Shown here: piece by piece, positions 18,341-27,571 of the stretch
How the letters are laid out: each line of letters starts with the position of its first letter
Position numbering within the stretch: position 1 is the stretch's first letter
Assembly: GCF_014279975.1 (NCBI RefSeq)
Contig: NZ_CP047936.1
Span: forward strand, 1,550,001-1,614,000
Direction of reading: 5' to 3'
Length of the DNA stretch: 64,000 bases
Source of the DNA: Synechococcus sp. BIOS-U3-1
GTDB taxonomy: Bacteria; Cyanobacteriota; Cyanobacteriia; PCC-6307; Cyanobiaceae
The notes under the pieces: generated by a model
What the model was told of the DNA's origin: nothing
What the model saw: only the letters and a program-made list of their open reading frames with translations
The model's database searches: none
Program-made: the position numbers and the translations under genes

Positions 18341-19252
18341 ATGAATCTTCGTTCCCGGATCGGTGGTGATCCCGAAAATGTGCAGATCCACCTAAACGAC
18401 CGCGACGTCCGCGTCACACTTGAGCGTCGTGGCCCAGAGAACGGCGACCTCTGGCTGCTGCTGCCGGCATTGAGCACCGTATCGACCCGGGGCGAGTGGC
18501 ATGACTTTGCCGATGCCATGGATGAACGCTGTCAGCTGGTGAGCTTCGATTGGCCGGGGTTTGGAGATAGCGAACGTCCAGCAATGCCCTACGACGCGAA
18601 CGTTCTTCGTGAGGCTCTTAGCGGCATTCTTCAACACCTACAACGCGCTGATCTGGACAAGATCAATGTTGTAGCCGCTGGCCACAGTGTTCCCATCGCT
18701 CTCGGTTTAGCCGAGCAATACTCACAGCAATGGGCACAGTTGGTTGTGGTTGCACCCACATTCCGAGGTCCGCTTCCAACCATGACCGGTCGAGCAGGGC
18801 AGAGCTTCAACTGGGTGAGACAGCTGGTGGGATTACCAGTCGTAGGACCACTTCTCTATCGACTCAACACCAGCCGCCCGATCCTGAAACTGATGCTGCG
18901 TCGCCATGTCTGGATCAACCGCAACCTTTTGACGCCTCAACGTCTGCGGGAACAGCAACAGATCAGTCGGCAGCCGGGAGCTCGTTTTGCGAGCGTAGCT
19001 TTTGTCACTGGCGGCCTGGATGCAGCCGCAGACTCTCAGTGGTGGCTTGTGCAGACTCAGCGCCTGCACTGTTCTCTGCATGTGGTGCTGGCCAACGAAG
19101 CACCTCCTCGCTCCAAACAGGAAATGTTGACGCTGGCAGACAAAGCAAATCGTGTCACGGATCTCAATGGTCGCCTGGGGCTTCATGAGGAATTTGGCCG
19201 CTTGCTGGCCGAGGCAGTCGGCGCCAACGAAACAGGCATGCAAAAGCCTTAA
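18341..19252 (+). CDS. Alpha/beta hydrolase
   Basis: A 303-residue alpha/beta-fold hydrolase. The oxyanion strand region (LLLPALSTVSTRGEW), DWPGFGDSERP and the nucleophile elbow AAGHSVPIALG (about residue 111) are clear. The late LGLHEEFG could supply the catalytic His. Substrate unknown; no signal peptide. Confidence 0.75.
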   Translation: MNLRSRIGGDPENVQIHLNDRDVRVTLERRGPENGDLWLLLPALSTVSTRGEWHDFADAMDERCQLVSFDWPGFGDSERPAMPYDANVLREALSGILQHLQRADLDKINVVAAGHSVPIALGLAEQYSQQWAQLVVVAPTFRGPLPTMTGRAGQSFNWVRQLVGLPVVGPLLYRLNTSRPILKLMLRRHVWINRNLLTPQRLREQQQISRQPGARFASVAFVTGGLDAAADSQWWLVQTQRLHCSLHVVLANEAPPRSKQEMLTLADKANRVTDLNGRLGLHEEFGRLLAEAVGANETGMQKP

Positions 19253-19307
19253 AATGGAACCACATCTGCAATAACGCAGCACTGGTTCACCCTCTTCTGT
19301 ACTCGCC

Positions 19308-19514
19308 ATGGCATCCTTCACCTGGAATGAATCCACCCTGTCCGCAGATTGCGGAACTCTCGAAGACATGGCGGCACGTTTCGAAGACACCGCTGCACTG
19401 ATGAGGCGTCTCGCTCAGACCGGATTCGCTGTTAAGCAGCAAGAAGGATCCAGAAAGATCATCCACGCGAACAACGAAATTTTTGAAAGCTTCGGTTTTG
19501 TCATCGAAGATTAA
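19308..19514 (+). CDS. Small conserved-looking protein, 68 aa
   Basis: A 68-residue soluble acidic protein (starts MASFTWNESTLSADCGTL) with an amphipathic helix in the middle and one Cys. No recognised family. It lies 55 bases after the hydrolase and ends before the convergent CAAD gene. Codon use looks genuine. Confidence 0.55.
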   Translation: MASFTWNESTLSADCGTLEDMAARFEDTAALMRRLAQTGFAVKQQEGSRKIIHANNEIFESFGFVIED

Positions 19515-19549
19515 AAGACACATCATTCAGGTCGAAACAAACAAACCAT

Positions 19550-20071
19550 TCATTCCGACCCACCAAGTAGATCTTTTTTTAATGCCGCGATCCGAGCGAA
19601 CACCTCTGCTCGTCGATGTTGCAACAATAAATTTGACGTAATCAAACGCACAACAGCAACCAGGCCAATCAGTTCGGACACTCCCTGGAACAAACCACCC
19701 ACAATGGGTAGATGATTCACCGAACCCAAAAATGTAGCAATAAATGACAGCAGCAGGCCAAGAATTACGGAGCCAAAGACAATCAGAAAGATCGGGTAAA
19801 TCTGCTTGAAACCCTCGAGATTCAACTGTTTTAATGACTCCAAGCCAAGCAAAAGTTGTTGAATGAGGTGAGATACCGACAGTTCATTTCCATGATCTTC
19901 TGCCTCCAAGGATGAGGATGCTTCAACAGCGCTCAGCGGAGACTTGGCAATCTCAACACTTTGAACCTCTTCACCCTGAGTGGGATCAAGACCGAGATTC
20001 AGCTCAGATGCATCAACAGGTTCCTTGAATGGGAAGCCACCACTGTTGCCAAGACTTTCACCCACCTGCAC
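19550..20071 (-). CDS. CAAD-domain (CURT1-like) membrane protein
   Basis: 173 residues: an acidic, disordered N-terminal half, then two membrane helices (YPIFLIVFGSVILGLLLSF and a second ending AVVRLITSNLLL) and an amphipathic C-terminal helix. This is the layout of the CAAD/CURT1 domain, which anchors some cyanobacterial tRNA synthetases or bends thylakoid membranes. The N-terminal part is not a synthetase, so a thylakoid role is more likely. Confidence 0.72.
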   Translation of the reverse strand: MQVGESLGNSGGFPFKEPVDASELNLGLDPTQGEEVQSVEIAKSPLSAVEASSSLEAEDHGNELSVSHLIQQLLLGLESLKQLNLEGFKQIYPIFLIVFGSVILGLLLSFIATFLGSVNHLPIVGGLFQGVSELIGLVAVVRLITSNLLLQHRRAEVFARIAALKKDLLGGSE

Positions 20072-20425
20072 ACCTCAGAGACGAAGTTGCCAATATGCGT
20101 GAAACGAACAGGCGCACGACACTTAATTCAGCAAACAAAAACTCTCATTACAAAACTCATCAAGACAGGACAAATAAAACACAATGCTCAATGATTACTG
20201 CAACAAATATCCATCCTGACCACTTGTGCTACCGAGCCGCAGCGCAAAAAGAAAGAATTGAAAGCGGGATTGAGATGTAGATCTCCACAACAGACATCAT
20301 CGCGAAACCGCCAACGGCAGCGTTGAACTTACGCTGTCTGCAGCAGTGATCGATCATTGGCGAGGTCGCCGGCGGCCGCGCTGATCGAAGCCTCAAAGAA
20401 AGCTCAGACCTCGATCACCAACTCG
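20072..20425. other. Intergenic, no feature recognised
   Basis: About 350 bases between two minus-strand units. Frames on the plus strand here are low-complexity and start inside the CAAD gene. No promoter, terminator or RNA structure was recognised. Confidence 0.35.
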
Positions 20426-20662
20426 TCATGACTCGGTTAATGATGCAGCGTGAAAATTCCAGCTATCACCGTCCTCTAACCACAGCTCCCAAGTCATCGC
20501 CGTTCCATCACGTAGACGCAACCGACCACCAAAGCCGGCAGGAGAGGGTTGGTAGAGATCGGATAGCTCGATAACGGTGTCGCCATCTCGCGTCAGCAAC
20601 AGTTCAACACGCCGTCCGATTCGTTCGGACAGGTCGTGACGCAGCTCATCAACGGTCATCAA
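20426..20662 (-). CDS. Small hypothetical protein, 78 aa
   Basis: A 78-residue acidic protein, apparently a small beta-rich domain (RVELLLTRDGDTVIELSDLY ... TAMTWELWLEDGDSW). It overlaps the upstream gene by 4 bases (ATGA), so the two are translationally coupled. No family recognised. Confidence 0.6.
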   Translation of the reverse strand: MMTVDELRHDLSERIGRRVELLLTRDGDTVIELSDLYQPSPAGFGGRLRLRDGTAMTWELWLEDGDSWNFHAASLTES

Positions 20663-20988
20663 TCAGCAACGCTGAAATCAAGCACGAGGTCACCAAGATC
20701 CTCCCGGCTGATGGTGAAGGCAAAGCCATCGACCGTGCCACGCCAGACACCTGCAGCAGCATCGGCAGCCGTGCCCTCCAGCCGCTCAACCTTGTGATCG
20801 AAGAGAACAGAAAAGCAGTGAGACGCCACACGAGCAGCCTGGTCCTCATCCATCTCATCGAGCTCATGCCCCTGAACGGAACATCCTTCCAGCAGTTCGG
20901 CATCAATCACATTGCCGCCACCAACGTCGGCGACGAGAGCCTGCAACCCGGCAAGTTCGCTGTTGTCTGTCATGTCGTCATTGTCCAC
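20659..20988 (-). CDS. Hypothetical acidic protein, 109 aa
   Basis: A 109-residue, very acidic soluble protein (MDNDDMTDNSELAGLQ start). It is the first gene of a two-gene operon with the 78-residue protein downstream. No recognised domain; possible start at either of two nearby Met codons. Confidence 0.6.
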   Translation of the reverse strand: MDNDDMTDNSELAGLQALVADVGGGNVIDAELLEGCSVQGHELDEMDEDQAARVASHCFSVLFDHKVERLEGTAADAAAGVWRGTVDGFAFTISREDLGDLVLDFSVAD

Positions 20989-21128
20989 GAAGGACAGGCC
21001 TTAACAAGGAAGTGCAACAGGGTTATAGCCATCAGATGACGTAAGAATCAGCCGGAGACGAACCGATACAGCGCCCGGCGCAGAAATCATGGCTCCAGAC
21101 GATTTTGAAAACGGATCATTCCTGCAGA

Positions 21129-21683
21129 TCAGCGCACGAACCCGAGCACACCGGCAAGGCCACAGATCCCAATAAACACAAGGGGGGAAATTTTTGTCTT
21201 CAAAACAAAGAAGCAAACCATGAACGAGAGTCCGTAAGCGATCAAGCTGTGATTGGCTGTTCGCAGGATCGTGACGCTCACAGAGAACAGGATGCCGAGC
21301 GTCACTGGCCCGAGCCCCCTTTCAAAAGCCATCCGCCATGGAGAGTCACGCCAGCGGTTCCAATAAACCGATGCAATCAGCATGACCACTGTGGAGGGCA
21401 GCAGAATGGCAAGCTCTGCTGAATATCCAGTAACTAGAGCCCACGCCGGTCCGTGCTTCCAGCCCGCTCCAAGACCCAGAAGACCCACAAACATGGAACT
21501 TGGCCCAGGTGCTGCCTCGGCCAATCCATAAAGGTCAGAGAATTGACGATTGGTGAGCCAGCCGAATGTTTCCACGACCTCATGGTGATAGGCCTGCAGG
21601 AGAGTGTTACCCCCACCAATCGAAAACAATGAAAGCTTGAGAAAGGTGCACACCACATGCCACCAGGTTTCGATCGCAGTCAT
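21129..21683 (-). CDS. Chromate transporter, second half-subunit
   Basis: 184 residues, one CHR domain: an N-terminal FSIGGGNTLLQAY motif and GLAEAAPGPSSMFVGLLG, then hydrophobic helices. It is the second of two half-length chromate transporter genes, overlapping the first by 4 bases. The pair corresponds to a heterodimeric (split ChrA) transporter. Substrate chromate is a family assignment; sulfate or other anions cannot be excluded. Confidence 0.82.
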   Translation of the reverse strand: MTAIETWWHVVCTFLKLSLFSIGGGNTLLQAYHHEVVETFGWLTNRQFSDLYGLAEAAPGPSSMFVGLLGLGAGWKHGPAWALVTGYSAELAILLPSTVVMLIASVYWNRWRDSPWRMAFERGLGPVTLGILFSVSVTILRTANHSLIAYGLSFMVCFFVLKTKISPLVFIGICGLAGVLGFVR

Positions 21684-22261
21684 CGACGTTGTCCTCGAGG
21701 CCAGTACAAACTCATCGAAATCGCCCCTGAAACCAGGACCACTGGAATCAAGGGAAACTTAAAGCCCTGAAGGCAGACAAAAACAATCCCCGCAATAGCC
21801 AGGGCAAGATAATCTTTTTTATAGACATCCAATATTTTGAATCCCATGGACAGTGCCATGCCTGCGGCAGCGGCAGCCAGGCCAGCAAGAAGACGGTTGA
21901 CCTCAGAGATGGCACTGACCTGAAAATAGATCAGGCCTAAAACCATCAACAAAGTAAAAGGAAAAAGAATGATCCCAGCTATTGCAGCCAAGGATCCAGG
22001 AACACCTTTAAAAATTGAGCCGATGTATACCGACATATTGATCTGATTCGGTCCTGGGAAAAGACGCGCAACAGTCAATCCCGTGACAAACGATTCAGAC
22101 GTCATCCAATGACGTCGCTCAACAATGATCCGGTGACTCCAGAGTGACATTCCTCCACCAAAGGCAGAGAAAGCAACCTGCATCATGCAAACAAAAAGCT
22201 CAAGGAGACCTGGGTTTGCAGTTTGCTCCAGCTGCAAACCGGTGTCGGTGGTATCACTCAT
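21680..22261 (-). CDS. Chromate transporter, first half-subunit
   Basis: About 193 residues from ATG 22261 (MSDTTDTGLQ). The CHR motifs FSAFGGGMSLWSH and ARLFPGPNQINMSVYIG are present, with six or so hydrophobic segments. The start overlaps the end of the phospholipase D-like gene by 8 bases and the stop overlaps the partner gene by 4 bases, so all three form one operon. Confidence 0.82.
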   Translation of the reverse strand: MSDTTDTGLQLEQTANPGLLELFVCMMQVAFSAFGGGMSLWSHRIIVERRHWMTSESFVTGLTVARLFPGPNQINMSVYIGSIFKGVPGSLAAIAGIILFPFTLLMVLGLIYFQVSAISEVNRLLAGLAAAAAGMALSMGFKILDVYKKDYLALAIAGIVFVCLQGFKFPLIPVVLVSGAISMSLYWPRGQRR

Positions 22262-23261
22262 GAATAAAATTCGGATCCGGTGACAATTCCCCATGGTCAT
22301 GCAGGGAAGGATCGAGAGGATCGGGGGCGATGTAGTCCTTAGCTTCATGCCAATCGGACTCAAAGATTTGGCAACAGCGTGCAATCACCTCTGGCGCATC
22401 TGTTTCCATTCCCAACTCTCGACGAATATCAAATGCACTCCTATCAATATTCATTGACCCAATTACAGCCGATTTCTTGTCAACAATGATCATCTTGGTG
22501 TGCAGCTTAAGGTGTTTCTGCCGGCGAATTTTCACCCCGAAACGCGACATTACACGTAAATTTCCGAATGTATCGTAGATATCCCAGTCGGAAATCCCAT
22601 GTTTGCCACCACACAACAGGTGTACCTTGACACCCCTTACACAAGCTTCAACAATCCGATCAAGAATGACGGCATCAACAAATTTGGGATGTTGGACCCA
22701 TAAATGCGTCGTTGAGGAATCAATCAGCTTCGCCAACTGACCACGGCTATGCAGATTGCTCCACACAAGCCCAACCGTTAGATCAGGCTTGAATTCAACA
22801 TTGTTCCAATCAGCATCAAAACCAGCAATAACCTGCTTTATCGCATCTTTATTATAAGTTACCAACCCGTGATCTCTTGTTTGAGTGAAGTATTTTTCAG
22901 CCAAATTAAATGTAGCAACTAAAGCAAATTCATCATCAACAACAATTGATTTTTCATGAGTCACCGGGAAGGACTCACTCGTCCAGCGCACATCAATCCC
23001 TGATTTCTTAAAAAGTTCAAAAGCCTCGTCATTCCATCGATCCCCACCCGATGTGTGAGGGTTCAACATGATCTGCACTTTCACCCCACGATCATGGGCA
23101 TCCTGCATCGCCTTGATCACAGCAGGAGCCTGCAGCTTGAATTGCTTGATACGCAAGCTCTTTTTCGCCGACGCGAGCAGATCAAGAACCGCCTGCTCAC
23201 CGTCATCAGGCATCACAAGCAAACGTTGTTGATGCCCGAGACTCGTGACTCCAGTAGCCAT
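22254..23261 (-). CDS. Phospholipase D-like / cardiolipin synthase-like protein
   Basis: About 335 residues from ATG 23261. Two HKD catalytic motifs are present: HEKSIVVDDEFALVATFN and HTKMIIVDKKSAVIGSMN. The fold acts on phosphodiesters through a phospho-His intermediate. No membrane helix or signal peptide is obvious, so phospholipid or nucleic acid substrates are both possible. First gene of the operon with the chromate transporter halves. Confidence 0.85.
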   Translation of the reverse strand: MATGVTSLGHQQRLLVMPDDGEQAVLDLLASAKKSLRIKQFKLQAPAVIKAMQDAHDRGVKVQIMLNPHTSGGDRWNDEAFELFKKSGIDVRWTSESFPVTHEKSIVVDDEFALVATFNLAEKYFTQTRDHGLVTYNKDAIKQVIAGFDADWNNVEFKPDLTVGLVWSNLHSRGQLAKLIDSSTTHLWVQHPKFVDAVILDRIVEACVRGVKVHLLCGGKHGISDWDIYDTFGNLRVMSRFGVKIRRQKHLKLHTKMIIVDKKSAVIGSMNIDRSAFDIRRELGMETDAPEVIARCCQIFESDWHEAKDYIAPDPLDPSLHDHGELSPDPNFIHE

Positions 23262-23634
23262 ATCGCCTTCCCGTTTAAATTGGCAGTATTGACTCTTACA
23301 AACTAGCCACAAGAAAAAATCTGGCCAAGTGTCCTTTGGAAGCGGAATCGGAATATTTATAGCACCACATCAAATTTGAAAATTTGAAAACCATAGCTCC
23401 AATACAAATCGGATGCCATGGACATGGCAATGACAACCAATAGCCCATGACCCTTTGATGATCAAAAGATCAGATCAGCGAAATCATCATCAACGGATGA
23501 ACCACAGGCACGAGCTACGCAACAACCACATTCCTATGAGTTAACAAGTGATGTACTCATTGTGAGCACAACACAAAGGAATGACCGATCATCGATTGTG
23601 CTGCCAACTTGAACAAACCACCTGGAAGCATTTC
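23262..23634. other. Divergent intergenic region
   Basis: About 370 AT-richer bases between the phospholipase D-like gene and the OsmC gene. It presumably holds both promoters. The OsmC frame extends back to 23581, but the family N-terminus favours 23635. No operator recognised. Confidence 0.35.
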
Positions 23635-24036
23635 ATGCCCACTGTGTCCTGTCGGTATAGCGGTGAACTGCGATGTGAAGCCATCCATCATGGCTCTGGT
23701 GCTGTGTTGTTGACCGATGCCCCGGTCGATAACGCTGGCAAAGGGGAAGAGTTCTCGCCAACCGACCTACTAGCCACATCGGTGGCAACCTGCATGCTCA
23801 CCATCATGGGAATCACGGCTAAGAGCAGGAAGTGGTCCATTGAAGGGAGCACTGCCGATGTCGACAAACTCATGAGCGAATCAAGTCCCCGCAAAGTGGA
23901 GAAGCTGCGAGTGCATCTGAAACTGCCCCAGCAACTCAGCGACGAACAGCGCGCACTGTTGCAACGCGTTGCAGAGCAATGTCCCGTAAAGCGGAGCCTT
24001 GATCCTTTGATTGAACTGGAGCTGATCTGGAGCTAA
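23635..24036 (+). CDS. OsmC-family peroxiredoxin-like protein
   Basis: About 133 residues from MPTVSCRYSG. The two conserved Cys of OsmC/Ohr proteins are in VATCMLTIMG (about residue 61) and EQCPVKRSL (about residue 118). The family reduces organic hydroperoxides or handles related electrophiles. It converges directly on rsmE with no gap. Confidence 0.88.
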   Translation: MPTVSCRYSGELRCEAIHHGSGAVLLTDAPVDNAGKGEEFSPTDLLATSVATCMLTIMGITAKSRKWSIEGSTADVDKLMSESSPRKVEKLRVHLKLPQQLSDEQRALLQRVAEQCPVKRSLDPLIELELIWS

Positions 24037-24753
24037 TCACAACGTCAAACCCTGCGCCAGCACTGCCGGCAGGGCAGTATCAACGCTGAGGATGCGTTCG
24101 CCCAGATGGACCCGCTGTGCCACAACCGATGTCGCAAGCTCGATTTCAAAAGGCACAAATCCTCCCTCCGGACCGATCATGACCAGAGCAGGTACCGCTG
24201 GGGTCTGCGACAGGGACATTGGGGCTCCCTTGTCGGTGATCCAGCAGGGACGGCCGTTGCAAAGCTGAGGCAACTGGTCCTCCAGAAAGGGGCGGAAGCG
24301 TTGATGGCAGTGCACCACCGGAGCGATGGTGTCCTGCGAGCGTTCCATCCCCGCAACCAAAGCCTCCTTGAGTTTTGCCTTCGACAGCAAAGGGGACTGC
24401 CAATAACTTTTGTCGACCCTGGCACTGTTGATCAGATGCAGATTAGAAACTCCAAATTCGGCGACAGTTCGCAAAATTCGCCGCAGCATTTTCGGTCGAG
24501 GAAGTGCCAAAACAATGTCGAAGCGATGCCTAGGGGGCGGTGATTGCATCAACTGCACCGTCAAGGTCACACCCGCATCATCAATGACATCGACCCGAGC
24601 CTTCCCCTGAGCACCGCCGAATAACCCAACCCGAAGCGTGTCCCCGACAACCGCTCGCAGAACCGAACGGATGTGTTGAGCTCGGCGACCATTGGCCAAA
24701 AAGCAGCTGGTTCCTGACCAGGCATCATCGGCATAAAGCAAGATCAGATTCAT
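24037..24753 (-). CDS. rsmE: 16S rRNA m3U1498 methyltransferase
   Basis: A 238-residue SPOUT methyltransferase. It has the N-terminal PUA-like region (AQHIRSVLRAVVGDTLRVG) and the knotted SAM site, GPEGGFVPFE followed by LGERILSVDTALPA. RsmE methylates U1498 of 16S rRNA. In bacterial RsmE the last motif is usually L-G-x-R-I-L-R-x-E-T-A; here S and D replace R and E, a mild variation. Confidence 0.9.
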   Translation of the reverse strand: MNLILLYADDAWSGTSCFLANGRRAQHIRSVLRAVVGDTLRVGLFGGAQGKARVDVIDDAGVTLTVQLMQSPPPRHRFDIVLALPRPKMLRRILRTVAEFGVSNLHLINSARVDKSYWQSPLLSKAKLKEALVAGMERSQDTIAPVVHCHQRFRPFLEDQLPQLCNGRPCWITDKGAPMSLSQTPAVPALVMIGPEGGFVPFEIELATSVVAQRVHLGERILSVDTALPAVLAQGLTL

Positions 24754-24903
24754 GCTGATCGTTGATGAAAGGCTTGGAGATTTGCATTCCCGGTCATCAA
24801 TTGCATGCAGTCCGACAGTCTCCGGTCAAGAACAAAAGCGGTGAACCGAACAGTTCAGCTCGGCAATCACACCCTCCGATGAGTTGATGATCTGGTTTCA
24901 ATC

Positions 24904-25149
24904 GTGGACAGTATCACTATGCAGAATACGCAAAACAGCAACAGAACAAACACGCTCAAAGACTCTGAATCACTGCTGGACTTGCTCAGTGAGCGCCTAC
25001 TCCTCTGGGATCGTCAGGACGCGGCGCATGCAGCCGGTGAATGGCATCAGACACTTACTCTGGAGCAATCCATTCGATCCATCTCCCCTCGTATCCGACA
25101 GGCCATGGGTCTTCTCGTGAGCACACGAGACGGGAGCTCTGAACTTTGA
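24904..25149 (+). CDS. Small hypothetical protein, 81 aa
   Basis: 81 residues, soluble; helical middle (ESLLDLLSERLLLWDRQDAA). Overlaps the following TTG-start gene by 4 bases. A second frame over the same region (24884-25120) looks less protein-like. No family recognised. Confidence 0.5.
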   Translation: MDSITMQNTQNSNRTNTLKDSESLLDLLSERLLLWDRQDAAHAAGEWHQTLTLEQSIRSISPRIRQAMGLLVSTRDGSSEL

Positions 25150-25427
25150 GGCTGAGTGATGTCGTCGCCAATCATGGCTTTGCTCCATGCAACCTGGGGA
25201 CAATTGACAATGCACGTCTCTACCAACGCGAGCACGACGATGGGGTCCTGGAACTGCTCTGCATTCAGAAGATCGGAGCCGAGATGCGAGTTGATCGTCA
25301 ACCGCTGATTCCCCTTGTCATCGATGGACAACTCACCATGCCTGTTTTTCTTCCGGTAGGGAACGCAGTCTCAGATCAGCGCATACCGACGGACCGCCTT
25401 GAGGACTACCTCAACACCACTCTCTGA
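25146..25427 (+). CDS. Small hypothetical protein, 93 aa
   Basis: 93 residues from TTG 25146, which overlaps the stop of the upstream small gene (TTTGA). The sequence has a compact alpha/beta look (LIPLVIDGQLTMPVFLPVG). The next gene converges four bases later. No family recognised; the unusual start is the main uncertainty. Confidence 0.5.
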   Translation: MRLSDVVANHGFAPCNLGTIDNARLYQREHDDGVLELLCIQKIGAEMRVDRQPLIPLVIDGQLTMPVFLPVGNAVSDQRIPTDRLEDYLNTTL

Positions 25428-25430
25428 TCG

Positions 25431-26270
25431 CTAACGACAGTACGCCGCGATTTCTGTTGTCGGCTGGCAGATCGCCCTCAGAGAGGGACCTTGTTCCAGA
25501 CCATCACGCAGTGCTGAAACAACGCGTTTAGCAATCCTGTCCAGAGTCAGCTTGCGTTGTTGTGGGTCGCGCAATCCCCGCTCCAGAGCCCCCTCAAGCT
25601 TGCCAATTTCCAACATCGACACACCCCTGCGAGGTGCGCCCAACATGCCGCGATAGTCGTAGGGATAAGCCCCAAATTCCTTCGCTAAGGCTTCGTCCAT
25701 CACAGAAAAACCGAACGCGACGGCTGGGATGATTCCCGCTCCAATGCCATGTGGTGAGTAGGCGTCGTAATGGATTTCCATGACATAGCCCCCCTCCGAC
25801 GCGTGTTGTTGACCCACGGACCAGTTGGTGCGTGGATCCTGCACATTACGGATGGTGCGTACACCGGGGTCATAGAAGCTGATGTTCAGACCCTGCTTTG
25901 TGCCTTCAGCCACCACAGCCCTAGCGGTGCGCAGGTTCCAATAAAGCTCGTCCGTGATGCCCGATTGCATCGGAGCCGCTCCAGCAACACCGACCGCCCA
26001 GCCTGGTGTTCCAGAGCCATACATGCGCTGCGAATCGGCATGACCCGCCAGAACCAAAATCGACAACCCCTCCTTGGGCATGCGGTCACCGACCCAGTTC
26101 TTGCCACGGCCAGGCGTCAGAGGAAGCCGCGGAAGCTGTAGCCGCGACTTCTCAGGTTGCACCGGTTTCATGCTGTCAAGCAATTCCATCAAGCCGGCAC
26201 CTGATACCGGAGCAGGAAGCAGCAGGAAGCCCCCTAGGAGCCAAGCGATGCGACGCATGGGATTCAACAT
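25431..26270 (-). CDS. N-acetylmuramoyl-L-alanine amidase-like exported protein
   Basis: 279 residues with a signal peptide (IAWLLGGFLLLPAPVSGAG). The mature part has the order of zinc ligands and catalytic residues of amidase-3-type enzymes: VLAGHADSQ, later GYVMEIHYDAYSP, and SMLEIGKLEGALE. The family cleaves the amide bond between MurNAc and the stem peptide. The spacing is not canonical, so function is inferred. ATG 26258 is an alternative start. Confidence 0.65.
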   Translation of the reverse strand: MLNPMRRIAWLLGGFLLLPAPVSGAGLMELLDSMKPVQPEKSRLQLPRLPLTPGRGKNWVGDRMPKEGLSILVLAGHADSQRMYGSGTPGWAVGVAGAAPMQSGITDELYWNLRTARAVVAEGTKQGLNISFYDPGVRTIRNVQDPRTNWSVGQQHASEGGYVMEIHYDAYSPHGIGAGIIPAVAFGFSVMDEALAKEFGAYPYDYRGMLGAPRRGVSMLEIGKLEGALERGLRDPQQRKLTLDRIAKRVVSALRDGLEQGPSLRAICQPTTEIAAYCR

Positions 26271-26400
26271 GGTTGACCATGGTGCCTGGATTGGCTCAAT
26301 CCGTCACCCCCTCTTGGATGATCCAAGAGCTCAAGCAATCCACCCCAGCAATCATCAAGACAAATGTTGCTATCTCAAGAGCAGGAACCAACCCAATGAC

Positions 26401-26595
26401 ATGGCTGATCTGAGCGCACTGTTGATGGCATTGATTTGGCCAGGAGTCCTTCTCATCTCAGTACTGGTCATCAGCAGGACCATGCTCGTTGTGGCAAGGA
26501 GTGGAATCCGCGTAGAAATTTTCACCCGTGAGCCGATTCTGATCAGTACAGGACGCGCACCTCTTCGCGCAGAAGTTGGAAAAGTCAGGATCTGA
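26401..26595 (+). CDS. Single-pass membrane protein, 64 aa
   Basis: Starting at ATG 26401, the frame encodes one hydrophobic helix (LLMALIWPGVLLISVLVIS) followed by a basic, beta-like tail. The longer upstream frame overlaps the exported amidase gene and is not credible. No family recognised. Confidence 0.45.
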   Translation: MADLSALLMALIWPGVLLISVLVISRTMLVVARSGIRVEIFTREPILISTGRAPLRAEVGKVRI

Positions 26596-26747
26596 TCCTG
26601 TTGATTCGCACCGATCACAACCCAGCCCGCATCCCCCCTGAAACGCCAACCAAGGCGTATCAAAAGACACGCATAATAGGCACGCTTGCACTGTTATAAC
26701 CACAGCAATCCAAGGTGCATTCCTGAATCGCTGCACCAGCAACCGAT

Positions 26748-27389
26748 ATGGCGCAGGCCGAAGAAAATTTATCAAAACTGGCCACATCGGTTATTACGCT
26801 AAAAAAATCAAGCCAACACAGGATTATCACGAACGACAGTAAAAACAGAAACCTTCAACTTAACGTAGTGGATGGTTTTATTCGGCTTTTCTGTGTCAAC
26901 GAAAGCAAGAATAATTCAACTGAATCTACACTGGCGTTAATCCACTCTGGAACAGTCAGTTCATTTTCTTGGAACAATCACCGCAGACTGATGATTGAAG
27001 CCCTAGAAGCATCTAAAGTTGAATTCAACCCAAAAGAGCGACCCATCAATACCCACCATTTCCTGGAAAACTGGATGCTCGACCTCTACGAAATCAAGCA
27101 GCCAGCTGACAGCTTGGAACGATTGATCAAACTCTTCTTGCTGCTGGCCAAATCAAATAATGACCAGGATCGCACCCCTAGACAAACCCTAATTTCGGGT
27201 CTGTCGCACCGACGCATCGGCGAAATCATCAGCAGCACCAGACCGACAATCAGTAGACACCTTGGATGGATGCAACGTCAGAAACTCATCGAGGTAGATA
27301 TCACAACAAAAACAATGCGACTCAACCTTGTTCAACTGCAAGCCAAGCAGGATGAGCTTTTCGCTCAACCGCGCCCGCACTTGCACTGA
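26748..27389 (+). CDS. Crp/Fnr-family transcriptional regulator
   Basis: 213 residues with an N-terminal region of effector-domain size and a C-terminal winged helix-turn-helix: LSHRRIGEIISSTRPTISRH followed by LGWMQRQKLIEV. The nucleotide-binding motif of true cAMP receptors is not seen. It lies 183 bases upstream of the ferritin gene, and a second regulator of the same type flanks the ferritin on the other side, so control of iron storage is an inference from context. Confidence 0.8.
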   Translation: MAQAEENLSKLATSVITLKKSSQHRIITNDSKNRNLQLNVVDGFIRLFCVNESKNNSTESTLALIHSGTVSSFSWNNHRRLMIEALEASKVEFNPKERPINTHHFLENWMLDLYEIKQPADSLERLIKLFLLLAKSNNDQDRTPRQTLISGLSHRRIGEIISSTRPTISRHLGWMQRQKLIEVDITTKTMRLNLVQLQAKQDELFAQPRPHLH

Positions 27390-27457
27390 CCGCCTTTCCA
27401 TTTCGAGCACTTGGACTTTTTACAACCTTTCTTTTTCTGAGGCTGATGAACCGTCAC
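27365..27457 (-). CDS. Lys/Cys-rich microprotein, 30 aa (candidate)
   Basis: A 30-codon minus-strand frame from GTG 27457 encodes a basic peptide with four Cys (GCKKSKCSKW, then CKC). It overlaps the 3' end of the upstream Crp-like gene on the other strand. The ordered Cys/Lys pattern looks purposeful, perhaps a metal- or nucleic-acid-binding peptide, but the weak start makes it uncertain. Confidence 0.3.
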   Translation of the reverse strand: MTVHQPQKKKGCKKSKCSKWKGGQCKCGRG

Positions 27458-27571
27458 GATCCAAGCTGCTGAGAATGCATCTCATTATACAGCGTTGATC
27501 AATCAAGACACCAGCACCAATCGAAAGACTCGACAACCCATGTACATTTGATACATAGGTAGCTTGTTTTC